A DNA stretch of 64,000 bases from JAOSJT01 sp035362335 (GTDB taxonomy: Bacteria > Bacteroidota > Ignavibacteria > SZUA-365): assembly GCA_035362335.1 (NCBI GenBank), contig DAOSDL010000025.1, positions 1 through 64,000 of the forward strand. Reading direction: 5' to 3'. Under the pieces are notes generated by a model. It was not told the DNA's origin, did not search any database, and saw nothing but the letters and a program-made list of their open reading frames with translations. The translations under genes were made by a program, and so were the position numbers. Positions 43,970 to 52,974 of this stretch are shown here, piece by piece; the stretch's first letter is position 1, and every line of letters begins with the position of its first letter.

Positions 43970-44440
43970 TCAGTCATCGGAAAACTGCTTGAGCCAGTAA
44001 GCCAACTCCCGCTCGGTGACTTCGCGCGTTTTCAGATACTGTTCGCGAAAGTCCTCGCGATCTGGCACTTCTCCATCCGCGATGAATTCCTGCGCCGACT
44101 GCACATCGGCGCCGCAGGCCAGCGCATGCGCGCGCACCTCGTTGTCCGACGACACCACCAGCACAGCGCGCGGCTGACGCTCGAGTTCGAGTTGCATGCG
44201 TATCCAGGAATCCGCTGTACGTGTCTGCGAAAACACCGCGCTGAGATTCGGCCCACCTCCCACAGCCATGCCATTGCCGTCGAACACGATGGTCACATGC
44301 CCCTTGTTGCGTGAACGGGCACGCACGAATTCCACAAACCCCCGCCGCGCGGCGTCTCCGCTCGAACGCATCATGCGCTCGAAACGCGTGAGCTTGCGCA
44401 GTACATTGTAGCCGTCGATATAGGTTTTCTTGTATTGCAT
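43970..44440 (-). CDS. NYN-domain (YacP-like) RNase-type protein
   Basis: 156 aa from ATG 44440 (MQYKKTYIDGYNVL); in-frame ATGs up to 44611 add residues that look unconserved. The PIN/NYN-type acidic motifs are IDGYN near the start, VFDGN and SSDNEVR. YacP (Rae1) of Bacillus is a ribosome-dependent mRNA endonuclease, and this protein has the same size and motif order. It stands alone. Confidence 0.8.
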   Translation of the reverse strand: MQYKKTYIDGYNVLRKLTRFERMMRSSGDAARRGFVEFVRARSRNKGHVTIVFDGNGMAVGGGPNLSAVFSQTRTADSWIRMQLELERQPRAVLVVSSDNEVRAHALACGADVQSAQEFIADGEVPDREDFREQYLKTREVTERELAYWLKQFSDD

Positions 44441-44718
44441 GCAGGCGTGGCGGACAAGAGCGGAATACATGGGCGCACTCCCTTCGCTGAGTGACCCGGC
44501 ATTCACAATATCCATAAAAGTGCGACCGAATTCCACGGGATGGAATGCTGCTTCCTCATCCATCACCTGGAGCAGGTCGGGGCCCTGCATGCATGTCGCC
44601 CATGCGTGCAAGACCCCGTAATCACGTCATCATCCTTCCTGTGTCGGCGGATTCACGCCCGGCGACTGAACGCAGACATGCCGGCAGCGGTCAGCGTGCC
44701 GTAGTCGTGGCGAACGAC

Positions 44719-45831
44719 TCACAGATTGCCGCGGCGCTCCTGCTCGCGCTCGATCGAGACGAAGAGCGCCTTGAAATTGCCTTTGCCGAAACTCTCACCG
44801 CCTTTGCGCTGAATGATCTCGATGAACAGCGTCGGCCTGTCCTCCACCGGCTTGGTGAAAATTTGTAGCATGTAGCCCTTGTCGTCGCGGTCCACGAGGA
44901 TGTTCAATTTCTTCAGTGGAGCTATGTCCTCGTCGATGGGACCCACGCGATCGAGCAAATCATCGTAGTAGCTTTCCGGGATGTCGAGGAACTCCACGCC
45001 CTGCGCGCGCAGCTTCGAGATGGTTTCGATGATGTCGTCGGTCTCGATGGCGATATGCTGCACACCGGGGCCATTGTTGAAAATGATATACTCCTCGATC
45101 TGCGATTTCTTCTTGCCTTCGGCGGGTTCGTTGATCGGGAATTTGATCCATTTGTTGTTATTCGACACAACGGTGGAACGCAATGCCGAATACTCGGTGG
45201 AGATGTCTTTGTCGTCGAAGGAGACGAAGCGCGAGAAACCGAACACGTCGATGTAGAACTGCACCCACTGCTCCATCTGATTCCAGTCCACATTGCCCAC
45301 GATGTGGTCGATGTGCTTGAGTCCCACGGGACGCGCCAGATTGTCCTCGCCGGTGGCCTGGAACCCTGGCAGAAAGAGGCCATTGTACGAATTGCGCTCG
45401 ATGAAGCTGTGCACCGTGTCGCCGTAGGTGGCGACGGTGGCGATTTTCACCGTGCCGAAGGCATCCTCCAGCAGCTCGGGTTCGCGCACCGGTGTGGCGC
45501 CGCGTTTGACGGTTTCACGAAAACAGAATTCGGCGTCTGTGGTTTCGAGCGCGATGTCGCGCACGCTGTCGCCGTGTTTACTGAGGAAGGGAATAATGCC
45601 GTCCAGCAGAATTGGCGTGGTGAGTACGAAGCGCACCTTGCCTTGCTGGAGCACATAGGACACGCGGTCGCGCACGCCGGTTTCGGGTCCCTGATAGCCG
45701 ACCAGCGAAAAGCCGAAGGCCTGGCGGTAATAGTACGCGGACTGCTTCGCATTACCGCAGTACAATTCCACGTGATGCACGGCACGAAGGGGCAGCAAAT
45801 CCTCGTGCAATTCGTTATGATCCACCTGCAT
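44719..45831 (-). CDS. hppD: 4-Hydroxyphenylpyruvate dioxygenase
   Basis: 370 aa. Two vicinal-oxygen-chelate domains, with iron ligands visible as His in KHIDHIVGNV, His in GVQHIAIETDD and Glu in TLFIEIIQRKG. It converts 4-hydroxyphenylpyruvate to homogentisate in tyrosine breakdown. No other gene of that pathway is in the window. It lies 13 bp after the start-proximal end of the macro-domain gene order (macro stop at 45844), so the two may be co-transcribed. Confidence 0.96.
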   Translation of the reverse strand: MQVDHNELHEDLLPLRAVHHVELYCGNAKQSAYYYRQAFGFSLVGYQGPETGVRDRVSYVLQQGKVRFVLTTPILLDGIIPFLSKHGDSVRDIALETTDAEFCFRETVKRGATPVREPELLEDAFGTVKIATVATYGDTVHSFIERNSYNGLFLPGFQATGEDNLARPVGLKHIDHIVGNVDWNQMEQWVQFYIDVFGFSRFVSFDDKDISTEYSALRSTVVSNNNKWIKFPINEPAEGKKKSQIEEYIIFNNGPGVQHIAIETDDIIETISKLRAQGVEFLDIPESYYDDLLDRVGPIDEDIAPLKKLNILVDRDDKGYMLQIFTKPVEDRPTLFIEIIQRKGGESFGKGNFKALFVSIEREQERRGNL

Positions 45832-45843
45832 GATATCTCCGGT

Positions 45844-46461
45844 TTATGATGTGACTTCCTCGTTCGCGTCTTCACTGGGCGTCGCCTCCTCCAACTGGAG
45901 GACGCGACCGAACTGCTCCGCCATGCCGTGCTCGTTCATCACGAGACGAATGGAGCGGAGGGATGTGGCGACAGTCTCACAAAAGATACGGATTGTCCGG
46001 ATTATGACGCCAGCGGCTTTCGCCGGTGGGTAGGAAAAAATACCACAACTGATGGCGGGCATGGCAATGGTAGTCAGACCCAGTTCGCCGGCGCGGGTCA
46101 GGCTGCTGGTCACCGCGGTGGCGAGCATTTCCGCTTCGCCAAAGCCCCCGCCTTTCCACATGGGTCCCACCGTGTGAATGATGTAGCGCGCGGGCAGCGG
46201 CCCCGCGCCCGTCACCACGGATTCACCCGTGGGCACATGGCCGATGCGCTCGCTTTCGATGCGCACGATTTCGCCGGCCCGCTGCATGATGGCCGCGGCC
46301 AGGCCTCCCGCATGCCTCAGGTGCTCGTTGGCAGGATTCACTATCGCTTCGGCGTCGCTTTCGAGCAAATCGCCTTCGATCACTTGCACGAGCACCTCGC
46401 CGTACTGCCGCTGTGCCACGACACCGGGTGGAAGATTGGGACGAAGAGGGTTGACGAGCAT
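45844..46461 (-). CDS. Macro-domain protein
   Basis: 205 aa. Macro-domain blocks: EGDLLESDAEAIVNPANEHL, GGLAAAI, YIIHTVGP and MPAISCGIFSYPP. The domain binds ADP-ribose, and this group often removes O-acetyl or ADP-ribosyl groups. The C-terminal 40 residues are acidic and unconserved. It may modify signalling or reverse ADP-ribosylation; the target is not known. Confidence 0.9.
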   Translation of the reverse strand: MLVNPLRPNLPPGVVAQRQYGEVLVQVIEGDLLESDAEAIVNPANEHLRHAGGLAAAIMQRAGEIVRIESERIGHVPTGESVVTGAGPLPARYIIHTVGPMWKGGGFGEAEMLATAVTSSLTRAGELGLTTIAMPAISCGIFSYPPAKAAGVIIRTIRIFCETVATSLRSIRLVMNEHGMAEQFGRVLQLEEATPSEDANEEVTS

Positions 46462-46564
46462 GGCATCCTTCCGTGCTGTTGATAACGCATTGCATCGGAC
46501 TCCGACTCACCGCCACTCCAATGAGCAACACGACCCTCGCAAACGAGGCCCGCGGCCACGGTGG

Positions 46565-47239
46565 TCAATCCGGCTGCGCGGCCATCCAGCGGAGATAGAG
46601 GTCGCGGGTCGCGCGGAGATCGCGCGCGTTGTATTCGGCGATCTCACGGAATCGTCCTTCGGCGGCCAGTGCGTTCATGTCATGGCCGGTGATGCCATGG
46701 CGCTTGGGACTGTCGATGCCGAAGGCGGTGCAGAGGAAGTCCAGATTGAATCTACGTGTTGCATGGAAAAACGTCAACTGATCGAGCAAATCGAAATGGC
46801 TGCTCGAACCATAACGCGGCGGCATGAGATTGCGGCTGGCCTTCACTCCCAACAGTGCCGAGCGCACGTGCAGGAAGGGTGCGTCGAAGCCGCGGCCATT
46901 GAACGTGACGATCTGCCGGTACGGAGCGATGTCCTCCCAGAACCGTTCGAGCATCTCCCGCTCCCCCGCCGGAATGTAGCGCGTCGTGGCATCCTCGGAA
47001 TCCCATGGCTCATCCTCTTCCCCACCTTCCACGTACACACGCGCCTGTCCGGAATCGATGTTCAGCATGCCGATGCAGATGATACGGGCAGTGTAGGGGT
47101 AGAGGTTGACCTTGCGCTTTTCCTCCTCTCGTTCGTCGTCGCCGTTGGCGAACTTTAAAAGGTAGGTCTGGGCATCCGCATCGAGCGTATCGAAGGGAAC
47201 TCCGGAGGTTTCAATATCGAGGACCACACGTGACATCAT
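46565..47239 (-). CDS. DEDD-type 3'-5' exonuclease
   Basis: 224 aa. RNase H-like exonuclease motifs: I VLDIETSG (Asp, Glu), II IVTFNGRGFDAPFL and III YNARDLRAT (final Asp). The pattern matches the predicted PolB-like 3'-5' exonuclease family. It has no polymerase domain. Nucleic-acid repair or RNA processing are both possible. Confidence 0.85.
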   Translation of the reverse strand: MMSRVVLDIETSGVPFDTLDADAQTYLLKFANGDDEREEEKRKVNLYPYTARIICIGMLNIDSGQARVYVEGGEEDEPWDSEDATTRYIPAGEREMLERFWEDIAPYRQIVTFNGRGFDAPFLHVRSALLGVKASRNLMPPRYGSSSHFDLLDQLTFFHATRRFNLDFLCTAFGIDSPKRHGITGHDMNALAAEGRFREIAEYNARDLRATRDLYLRWMAAQPD

Positions 47240-47341
47240 TTCGTTCTCCCTGAAGTGAATGATGAAACTTCAATCTGCACAAGCGCTTGCGGGATTCCGA
47301 TGAAGAAAAGGGTCCCTGATTTTTGCGGTAGCAAAAACAAC

Positions 47342-47370
47342 ACGGCGGATGCCGCATGCGCACCCGCCGT
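47342..47370 (-). terminator. Terminator of the T9SS protein gene
   Basis: ACGGCGG (47342-47348) pairs with CCGCCGT (47364-47370); on the minus strand the stem is followed by GTTGTTTTTGC. It lies 23 bp after the stop at 47394. Confidence 0.75.
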
Positions 47371-47393
47371 CCTGGTGAGAGTATGTGACGAAA

Positions 47394-48620
47394 TTATTTC
47401 TGCAGCACCATCTTGATGGAAGCGGTCTGCGTGGCGGTGCGCACCACGGCGAAGTAGATTCCGCTCGGGAGCTGATCGGCATGGAAGCTCAGATTGTGCA
47501 TGCCCGCCGCGAGGAGTTCGCCATTGATCAGCGTGGCGACCTCGCGACCGGCCGCGTCGAACACGCTGGCATGCACCTGCTCATCGCGCTCGAGGCGCAC
47601 ACTGAAGGTGGTGCTGGGATTGAAGGGATTGGGAAAGGCCTGTGTCACAGCGAAGCCATTGCCGCCTTCAAGAGCCACTTCCACCACCGAGGAAAATTCG
47701 TAGCTGCCATCGCGGTCGATCTGGCGCAGACGGTAGTACACATTGCCACGTCCACTGCGCAGCACCGAGGCATCGCTCCAGCTGTACGAGCGCGGGCTGT
47801 TGACGGTGCCGTTGCCGGGCACGAAATCCATTTCTTCCCAATTCTTCTTGTCGAAGGAGCGCTGCACTTCGAAGCCGTAATTGTTCAACTCGGTGATGGT
47901 GTGCCAGCGAAGTTGCACCGCATCGGAGCGCTTGACCGCCGAGAAGGACGTAAGTTCCACCGGCAGTGCCGAGGAGATGCCGCTCCAGATGGTGACCGAG
48001 CCGAGCGTGGCGAAATTGTTGCCCGAACCGTCGAGTATGCGTCCAATGGTCATGGTGGAGGGATTACCCAGCGCGATGTTCTTCCCCGGATCACCCTGAT
48101 GCGAGGCGCGCAGCGTGTCGTTGACGTACAGAGCTCCATAACCGGTGGCGGCATCGTAGGTCACGCGCAGGTATTTGTACACTCCGGAGAGCGTGCGCGT
48201 GTAATTCGCATAACTGATCGAGCGGGCATCCGTCTGATTGCGATTTCTCTGAATCCTGTAATCGAAATACAATGTACCCGCCTGGATGTACACCGCCAGA
48301 TTGCCCATTTCGAGAAGATAGGCATCGTTTTCATTGCGCGCGTACTCGAAGCGTATGTCGATGCTCTGCATGGTGGGCGCGAAGGTTCCAACGGGGACCA
48401 CGAGATCCAATCCAACCGTCGTGCCGCTGGTGGCAAACATGATGCCGCTTCCGCTCGTCGCAGCATTGCTGTTCACCGACGTGCCGTTCGGCCCCACTGT
48501 GGCGTTGGTCAGCGGCAGACTGTTGAAATCGAACTGCGAGAGAATGACCTGCGCGGTGGATGTATGGGAAAGCGAGGCGAGGATGATCGTGGCGAGAAAG
48601 ACGGTCTTGAAGATGTTCAT
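47394..48620 (-). CDS. Secreted LamG-like/T9SS-sorted protein
   Basis: 408 aa. Signal peptide with hydrophobic VFLATIILASLSHTSTA, cleavage before QV. Residues about 30-200 look like a concanavalin/LamG-type beta sandwich. A fibronectin-III-like region (about 215-315, LPVELTSFSAV and YYRLRQIDRDG) and a T9SS type A tail (NPFNPSTTF, DAAGREVATL, LPSGIYFAV, KMVLQK) follow. It is probably a surface or released protein of unknown binding target. Confidence 0.88.
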   Translation of the reverse strand: MNIFKTVFLATIILASLSHTSTAQVILSQFDFNSLPLTNATVGPNGTSVNSNAATSGSGIMFATSGTTVGLDLVVPVGTFAPTMQSIDIRFEYARNENDAYLLEMGNLAVYIQAGTLYFDYRIQRNRNQTDARSISYANYTRTLSGVYKYLRVTYDAATGYGALYVNDTLRASHQGDPGKNIALGNPSTMTIGRILDGSGNNFATLGSVTIWSGISSALPVELTSFSAVKRSDAVQLRWHTITELNNYGFEVQRSFDKKNWEEMDFVPGNGTVNSPRSYSWSDASVLRSGRGNVYYRLRQIDRDGSYEFSSVVEVALEGGNGFAVTQAFPNPFNPSTTFSVRLERDEQVHASVFDAAGREVATLINGELLAAGMHNLSFHADQLPSGIYFAVVRTATQTASIKMVLQK

Positions 48621-48724
48621 GCTATCAGCTCCAGTGAATAATTTCGAACTGCACTGTAAGCATCAAGCATCGTGCCAACATCTTCAACCATTGATATTAA
48701 ATGTTTTACACGAATCAGCTCATG

Positions 48725-48780
48725 TTTCATATGAAAGCAACGTTCGGATTCCCGAAATGGAACAGTCCCGAAATGGAACA
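48725..48780 (-). promoter_or_regulatory. Direct repeats and palindrome upstream of T9SS gene
   Basis: CCCGAAATGGAACA occurs at 48751-48764 and 48767-48780, 16 bp apart, and the perfect palindrome TTTCATATGAAA lies at 48725-48736. They are 105-160 bp upstream of the start codon at 48620. This could be an operator, but no regulator is known. Confidence 0.4.
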
Positions 48781-49101
48781 CATTTTCTTCTCGGCAGCGC
48801 TTTCGCGGCATGACCCCGTATCAGCCGGGTGCCAACGCACGCCGCGCTGGTCAACATCGCCGATTCGTCGAGGCATAGGGCACTCGGATGTTACACGGAG
48901 TTCAAGGACAGATCAAAGAAAGCCGCGTGTATCCATGCAATGTGAGGTTCTCGAATCTGTGTGTTTCGCGTTGTCGTCATCCCCGTCACAAAGACCCCTG
49001 CCTTCTCCTCTTTCAACCTGGATAGGTCATTTCGCTGATATGTGCCGTGTTGGGGAGGTGGCGCGGAGACTGAGACCATCACCCGCTGGACAGAATGGAA
49101 T

Positions 49102-49133
49102 ATCCCCGCGCGTCGGATCCAACACGCGGGGAT
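49102..49133 (-). terminator. Hairpin after the hybrid kinase gene
   Basis: ATCCCCGCG (49102-49110) pairs with CGCGGGGAT (49125-49133). It is 48 bp after the kinase stop on the minus strand. The T-tract after it is weak. Confidence 0.5.
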
Positions 49134-49180
49134 GGAGGGAGAGAGAGAGAGAGGTAATCAGAGGATTTGTTGCGCTGCCG

Positions 49181-51619
49181 TCATCCCTGCGGCAATGCGA
49201 TGGTGAAGGTGCTTCCGACGCCCTGACTTGATTGCACCGTAATGCTGCCGCCACAGGCGTCGATATACTTTTTTACGAGAGAGAGTCCAAGACCCAGACC
49301 GTCGTAGGGTCGGGAGTAGCCGGTCTTCTCCTGATGAAATGGAAGGAACATCTCGTGAATGAATTCCTCGGACATACCGCAGCCGGTGTCCATGATTTCC
49401 ACGCGCAGCGCTCCATCGCACGCGGTGCTCCTCACGCGAATCCCGCCCGATTCGGTGAATTTCACAGCATTATCCAGAATGTTCGAAAGAGCCTGCTCGA
49501 AACCAAAGCGGTCGATAGAAGCGATGGCCGGATCCGCATGAGGATGGAACTCCATAAACAATCCCTTTTTCCCCGCGTGCAAGGCATGTTGCCGCACCAA
49601 GCCTTCAACGAGTGCGTTCACATCTTCCGCGGCGATCTGTGGCCGGTAGGTGCCACTTTCAATGGCGGACATGTGCAGGAGCAATTCCACAGTCCGCATC
49701 AGCCGAGCGCCTGCTTCTTCGATGGCCTCGAAATACAGTTGGCCTTCCTCCGGAAGCAGATTGCGATATTCCTCAATCATGAGGTTGGCGTAGCCGTAAA
49801 TGACATTGAGCGGGGTGCGAATTTCATGGGAAATGGTGGCGACGAAGAAGTCCTTCATGCGCGCCGCTTGCTCCGCCCGAAGTCGTGCCTCGGTCAACGC
49901 TTCCTCAATCTCCTTTTGCGCGGTCATATCCTGCTTGACTGCTATGAAATTGGTCACAACACCATGCGCATTCGTCACCGGAGCGATGGTGACGGACTCC
50001 CACTGTGCCAGGCCTGACTTGGTACGATTCCGGAGTATGGAATGCCACGTTTCGCCGGCGATGATGGTATTCCACAGATGCTCGTACACTACTGCGTCCG
50101 TTTCACCGGATTTGAACATACTGGTGCTACGGCCGATGAGTTCATCGTTTCCATACCCGGTGAGTCCCGTGGCCGCCGGATTCGCGTAGGTGATCACCCC
50201 ATCCACGTCAGTGATCAGGATGGCAGCGGGACTCTGCGCCACAGCGTTGGCCAAGGTTTTCAGCTGCGCGGCCTGGCGAAGTTTGCGCAGGGAGCCGCAC
50301 ATCTCCAGCATGACCATGCGCGTCAGACGCACGTCGCCATCATCATAATCGCTCGACTTGTTCCCCACCGCCGCGATGGCTATGACAAGGCCGTCCTCTA
50401 TAACCGGGACGATCACATATCGGCGGAGTCGCGGGTGCCCTGTGGGAAGCTCCTCGTGTCGGTCGAAACTATTGACCACAACGGGGCGCCGCTGAATGAT
50501 GCAGGTGTTCCAGGTCTCGGGAGTGACGAATCCCATATCGCCCTGCTCGGTGGAAACCGCGCATTGCTGGCGCACCGCATCAGACCAGAAGCAACGCTCG
50601 ATGCCGCGACCCTCCCGGGAGAGAAAGTACACATAGCCGATTGTGCTGTTGGTGAGACGCACGGCTTCATTCACCACGTGGGTGATGAGCACATTCTCGT
50701 CTTCGTCGTCACGGCGCGCGAGTTCGTACAGCGCGTTCATGCGGGCTTCCTCGAGACGCAAACGATCGATCGCGTTGCGTTGCTCGGTGATGTCCAAGAG
50801 GATTCCGTCCACCGCGAGCACATCTCCCGCCTCGCCGTAGGTGACTCTCGTCCTGTCGTCGACCCAGCGTACCTCACCTGTCGATGTGAGAATTCTGTAC
50901 TCCTGACGGTACTCTTCAAGACGGATGGCCAGTGCTTCGGCAACCTCGTCGCGAACCCGGTCGAGATCCTCGGGATGCACGATATCGGTGTACATACGGC
51001 GACCGGACAGGAACTCGTCGGCGCTGTATCCGAATTGTGCGACATTCGATGAAATGAAGGCCACGGGCCAATGCGGTTGCGGGAGCCAGCTGACGGCAAT
51101 CACCGGGCTCTTGGCGATGATGTCCTCCATTGTCTGCTGGCGCGAAAGCAATTCGTCCACGCGGCGGTCACTCGCTTCGCGGCCGTAACGTTCGGTTTTC
51201 TCGCGCTGCACGCGCCGCATTGCCGGAAGAAGTCGCGTAAGCCCGCCTTTGTACACATAGTCGCAGGCCCCGTTCAATATTGCCTCGGTGGCGAGCTGTT
51301 CGGAGTTTTCGCTGGAAATGAAAACGAAAGGCAAGCGCTTCGCCGTGCTGCGCACAGTGTGCAAGGCGTCGCTCCCTTCGAAGCCCGAGCCGCCGTAATC
51401 CGCCAACACCACATCCACAACTTCGTGCTCGAGCACGCGCGCGAGTTCGGAAATCGTGGCGACGTGATGCACCACCACCGGCACTCCTTTGGAGAGAAGA
51501 AAGTTCTCGACCTCGGCACAGACGCGCGCATCGGCGTCCAGATGCACGATGCGCAAGGTCAACGAAGCATCTGAAACAACGGTATCAATAACGGGGTGCG
51601 AGGCGCCGTCCCTTGTCAT
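49181..51619 (-). CDS. Receiver-PAS-GAF-PAS sensor histidine kinase
   Basis: 812 aa from ATG 51619, which follows a strong AGGAGGAG; an in-frame ATG at 51715 has no such site. Order: an N-terminal receiver domain (about 20-140, phospho-Asp in VVLADYGG), a PAS domain, a GAF domain (about 310-460), a second PAS (NAVAQSPAAILITD), HisKA with HEIRTP as the phospho-His box and an HATPase (DNAVKF, DTGCGM, GLGLSLVKKY). Receiver-first architecture suggests that it takes input from another kinase. Confidence 0.93.
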   Translation of the reverse strand: MTRDGASHPVIDTVVSDASLTLRIVHLDADARVCAEVENFLLSKGVPVVVHHVATISELARVLEHEVVDVVLADYGGSGFEGSDALHTVRSTAKRLPFVFISSENSEQLATEAILNGACDYVYKGGLTRLLPAMRRVQREKTERYGREASDRRVDELLSRQQTMEDIIAKSPVIAVSWLPQPHWPVAFISSNVAQFGYSADEFLSGRRMYTDIVHPEDLDRVRDEVAEALAIRLEEYRQEYRILTSTGEVRWVDDRTRVTYGEAGDVLAVDGILLDITEQRNAIDRLRLEEARMNALYELARRDDEDENVLITHVVNEAVRLTNSTIGYVYFLSREGRGIERCFWSDAVRQQCAVSTEQGDMGFVTPETWNTCIIQRRPVVVNSFDRHEELPTGHPRLRRYVIVPVIEDGLVIAIAAVGNKSSDYDDGDVRLTRMVMLEMCGSLRKLRQAAQLKTLANAVAQSPAAILITDVDGVITYANPAATGLTGYGNDELIGRSTSMFKSGETDAVVYEHLWNTIIAGETWHSILRNRTKSGLAQWESVTIAPVTNAHGVVTNFIAVKQDMTAQKEIEEALTEARLRAEQAARMKDFFVATISHEIRTPLNVIYGYANLMIEEYRNLLPEEGQLYFEAIEEAGARLMRTVELLLHMSAIESGTYRPQIAAEDVNALVEGLVRQHALHAGKKGLFMEFHPHADPAIASIDRFGFEQALSNILDNAVKFTESGGIRVRSTACDGALRVEIMDTGCGMSEEFIHEMFLPFHQEKTGYSRPYDGLGLGLSLVKKYIDACGGSITVQSSQGVGSTFTIALPQG

Positions 51620-51759
51620 CGCTCTCCTCCTTGCCTCATCAGGTCGCCATGACGGCGCCACGCACCACATCGGGATTCGATTCCTGTATTCCCGCACACC
51701 GATCGGCATTTCCACCTATTCATCGAGTGATACATCAGTATGGTACTGTCCGTACGCAT

Positions 51760-52143
51760 TCAGTCACGCTCTCCCAACCGCGAAGCGTCGTGCATCTCCG
51801 CAAGCAAATCCATCAGCAGGCTGATATCTCCGGTTTTATCGAGTACCGCCTTGACGCCGAGACGATGGTAGGCCTCGTGATCAATACTACCGGCGAAGGC
51901 CGAGAACACGATCACCTCCGTTGCAGGGATGATATCGCGAAGTGATTCCAGCACATCGAGACCCCGACCCTCAGGAAAATGATGGTCGAGGATCAGTACA
52001 TCGGGCTGCATGAATTCCGCGCCCGTGATTGCCGTGGCAATGGAAGGCGAGTACACGACGGACCGTACGAAGGGGAGCTGTTGCAGCAGGCGTTGCAAGC
52101 GTTTGCCGATGGTGCTCGAATCGTCCGCGATGAGAATTCTCAT
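51760..52143 (-). CDS. Single-domain response regulator (CheY-like)
   Basis: 127 aa from ATG 52143 (MRILIADDSSTIG). Acidic pair ADD near the start, phospho-acceptor Asp in VLILDHHFPEG, Ser/Thr position FSAFAG and Lys in VLDKTGD. No output domain. It lies between the hybrid kinase and the LuxR-type regulator and may carry phosphoryl groups between them. Confidence 0.88.
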   Translation of the reverse strand: MRILIADDSSTIGKRLQRLLQQLPFVRSVVYSPSIATAITGAEFMQPDVLILDHHFPEGRGLDVLESLRDIIPATEVIVFSAFAGSIDHEAYHRLGVKAVLDKTGDISLLMDLLAEMHDASRLGERD

Positions 52144-52323
52144 GTGTGCACCGGTGCTGATATGCGTCGCAGTTTCCATACTGCAAAATGCATCACCACC
52201 AAGGTCGGCCTTGTGCGTGGCTGCGGCATTCTTGTGTGCATGAACGACATAAGAAGCTGTACACAAAATGCGTACAGCGCGACCATCCAAAGGATGATCG
52301 CGTCGTGACCAGATGTCTGAGGA

Positions 52324-52965
52324 TCAGTGTTCGCCCAGACTCAGACCGTGACGGAGGACGTAATGAACGAGTTCGGCGGTGCTGTGCAGATCGAGCTTTT
52401 CCAGGATGCGCCTGCGATAGGTGCCGACAGTCCGTTCGCCGATGGATAGAATATCGGCGATATCGCGTGGCTGTTTTCCCTGGGAGATGAGCAGGAGAAT
52501 TTCGAATTCCCTTGGTGAGAGGCGTTCGTGCGGAGCTTCGCTGTGGGGCTTTCCGATATCATCCGCAAGTTGTTCGGCAATGCTCTGCGTGATGTAGCGG
52601 CGTCCTGAAGCGATGCGCTGAATGGCGCTGGCGAGTTCGTCGGACACGGCGTCCTTGGTGAGATATCCCGCGGCACCGGCCCTGATGGCGCGTATGCCGT
52701 GCGTATCCTCGGCATGCATGCTGAGCACAAGCACGCGTACGTTGTCGAAGCGCGCCTGTATGTCGAGCAGGACATCGAGTCCGCTGCGCCCTGGCAGGGA
52801 CAAATCCAACAAGACCACGTCGGGTCGTTCGCGCTCGATCATTGCGAGACCTTCATCGGCATCGCCCGCCTCACCGACAACGGTGATGCCGACCTCGTGC
52901 TCCAGCAAACGCGTGATGCCTTGGCGCACCAGACGATGATCATCGATAATGCCGATACGCACCAT
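52324..52965 (-). CDS. NarL/LuxR-type response regulator
   Basis: 213 aa. Receiver domain with IIDDH, phospho-Asp in VVLLDLSLPGRSG, and Lys in LTKDAVS. The C-terminal LuxR HTH runs from LSPREFEILLLIS to ERTVGTYRRRILEKL. It is transcribed with the kinase gene upstream, with a gap of 9 bp, and is its likely partner. Confidence 0.93.
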   Translation of the reverse strand: MVRIGIIDDHRLVRQGITRLLEHEVGITVVGEAGDADEGLAMIERERPDVVLLDLSLPGRSGLDVLLDIQARFDNVRVLVLSMHAEDTHGIRAIRAGAAGYLTKDAVSDELASAIQRIASGRRYITQSIAEQLADDIGKPHSEAPHERLSPREFEILLLISQGKQPRDIADILSIGERTVGTYRRRILEKLDLHSTAELVHYVLRHGLSLGEH

Positions 52966-52974
52966 GGGTCCTCC

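Larger units (their letters stand above)
48621..49180. other. Intergenic region upstream of T9SS gene
   Basis: No gene is seen. It holds a pair of direct repeats and a palindrome upstream of the T9SS gene, a hairpin after the kinase gene and a short GA run at about 49139-49154. Confidence 0.55.

Noticed and set aside
49139..49154. GA run as a phase-variation tract
   Set aside because: It is outside any coding frame and only about eight units long with no promoter next to it.
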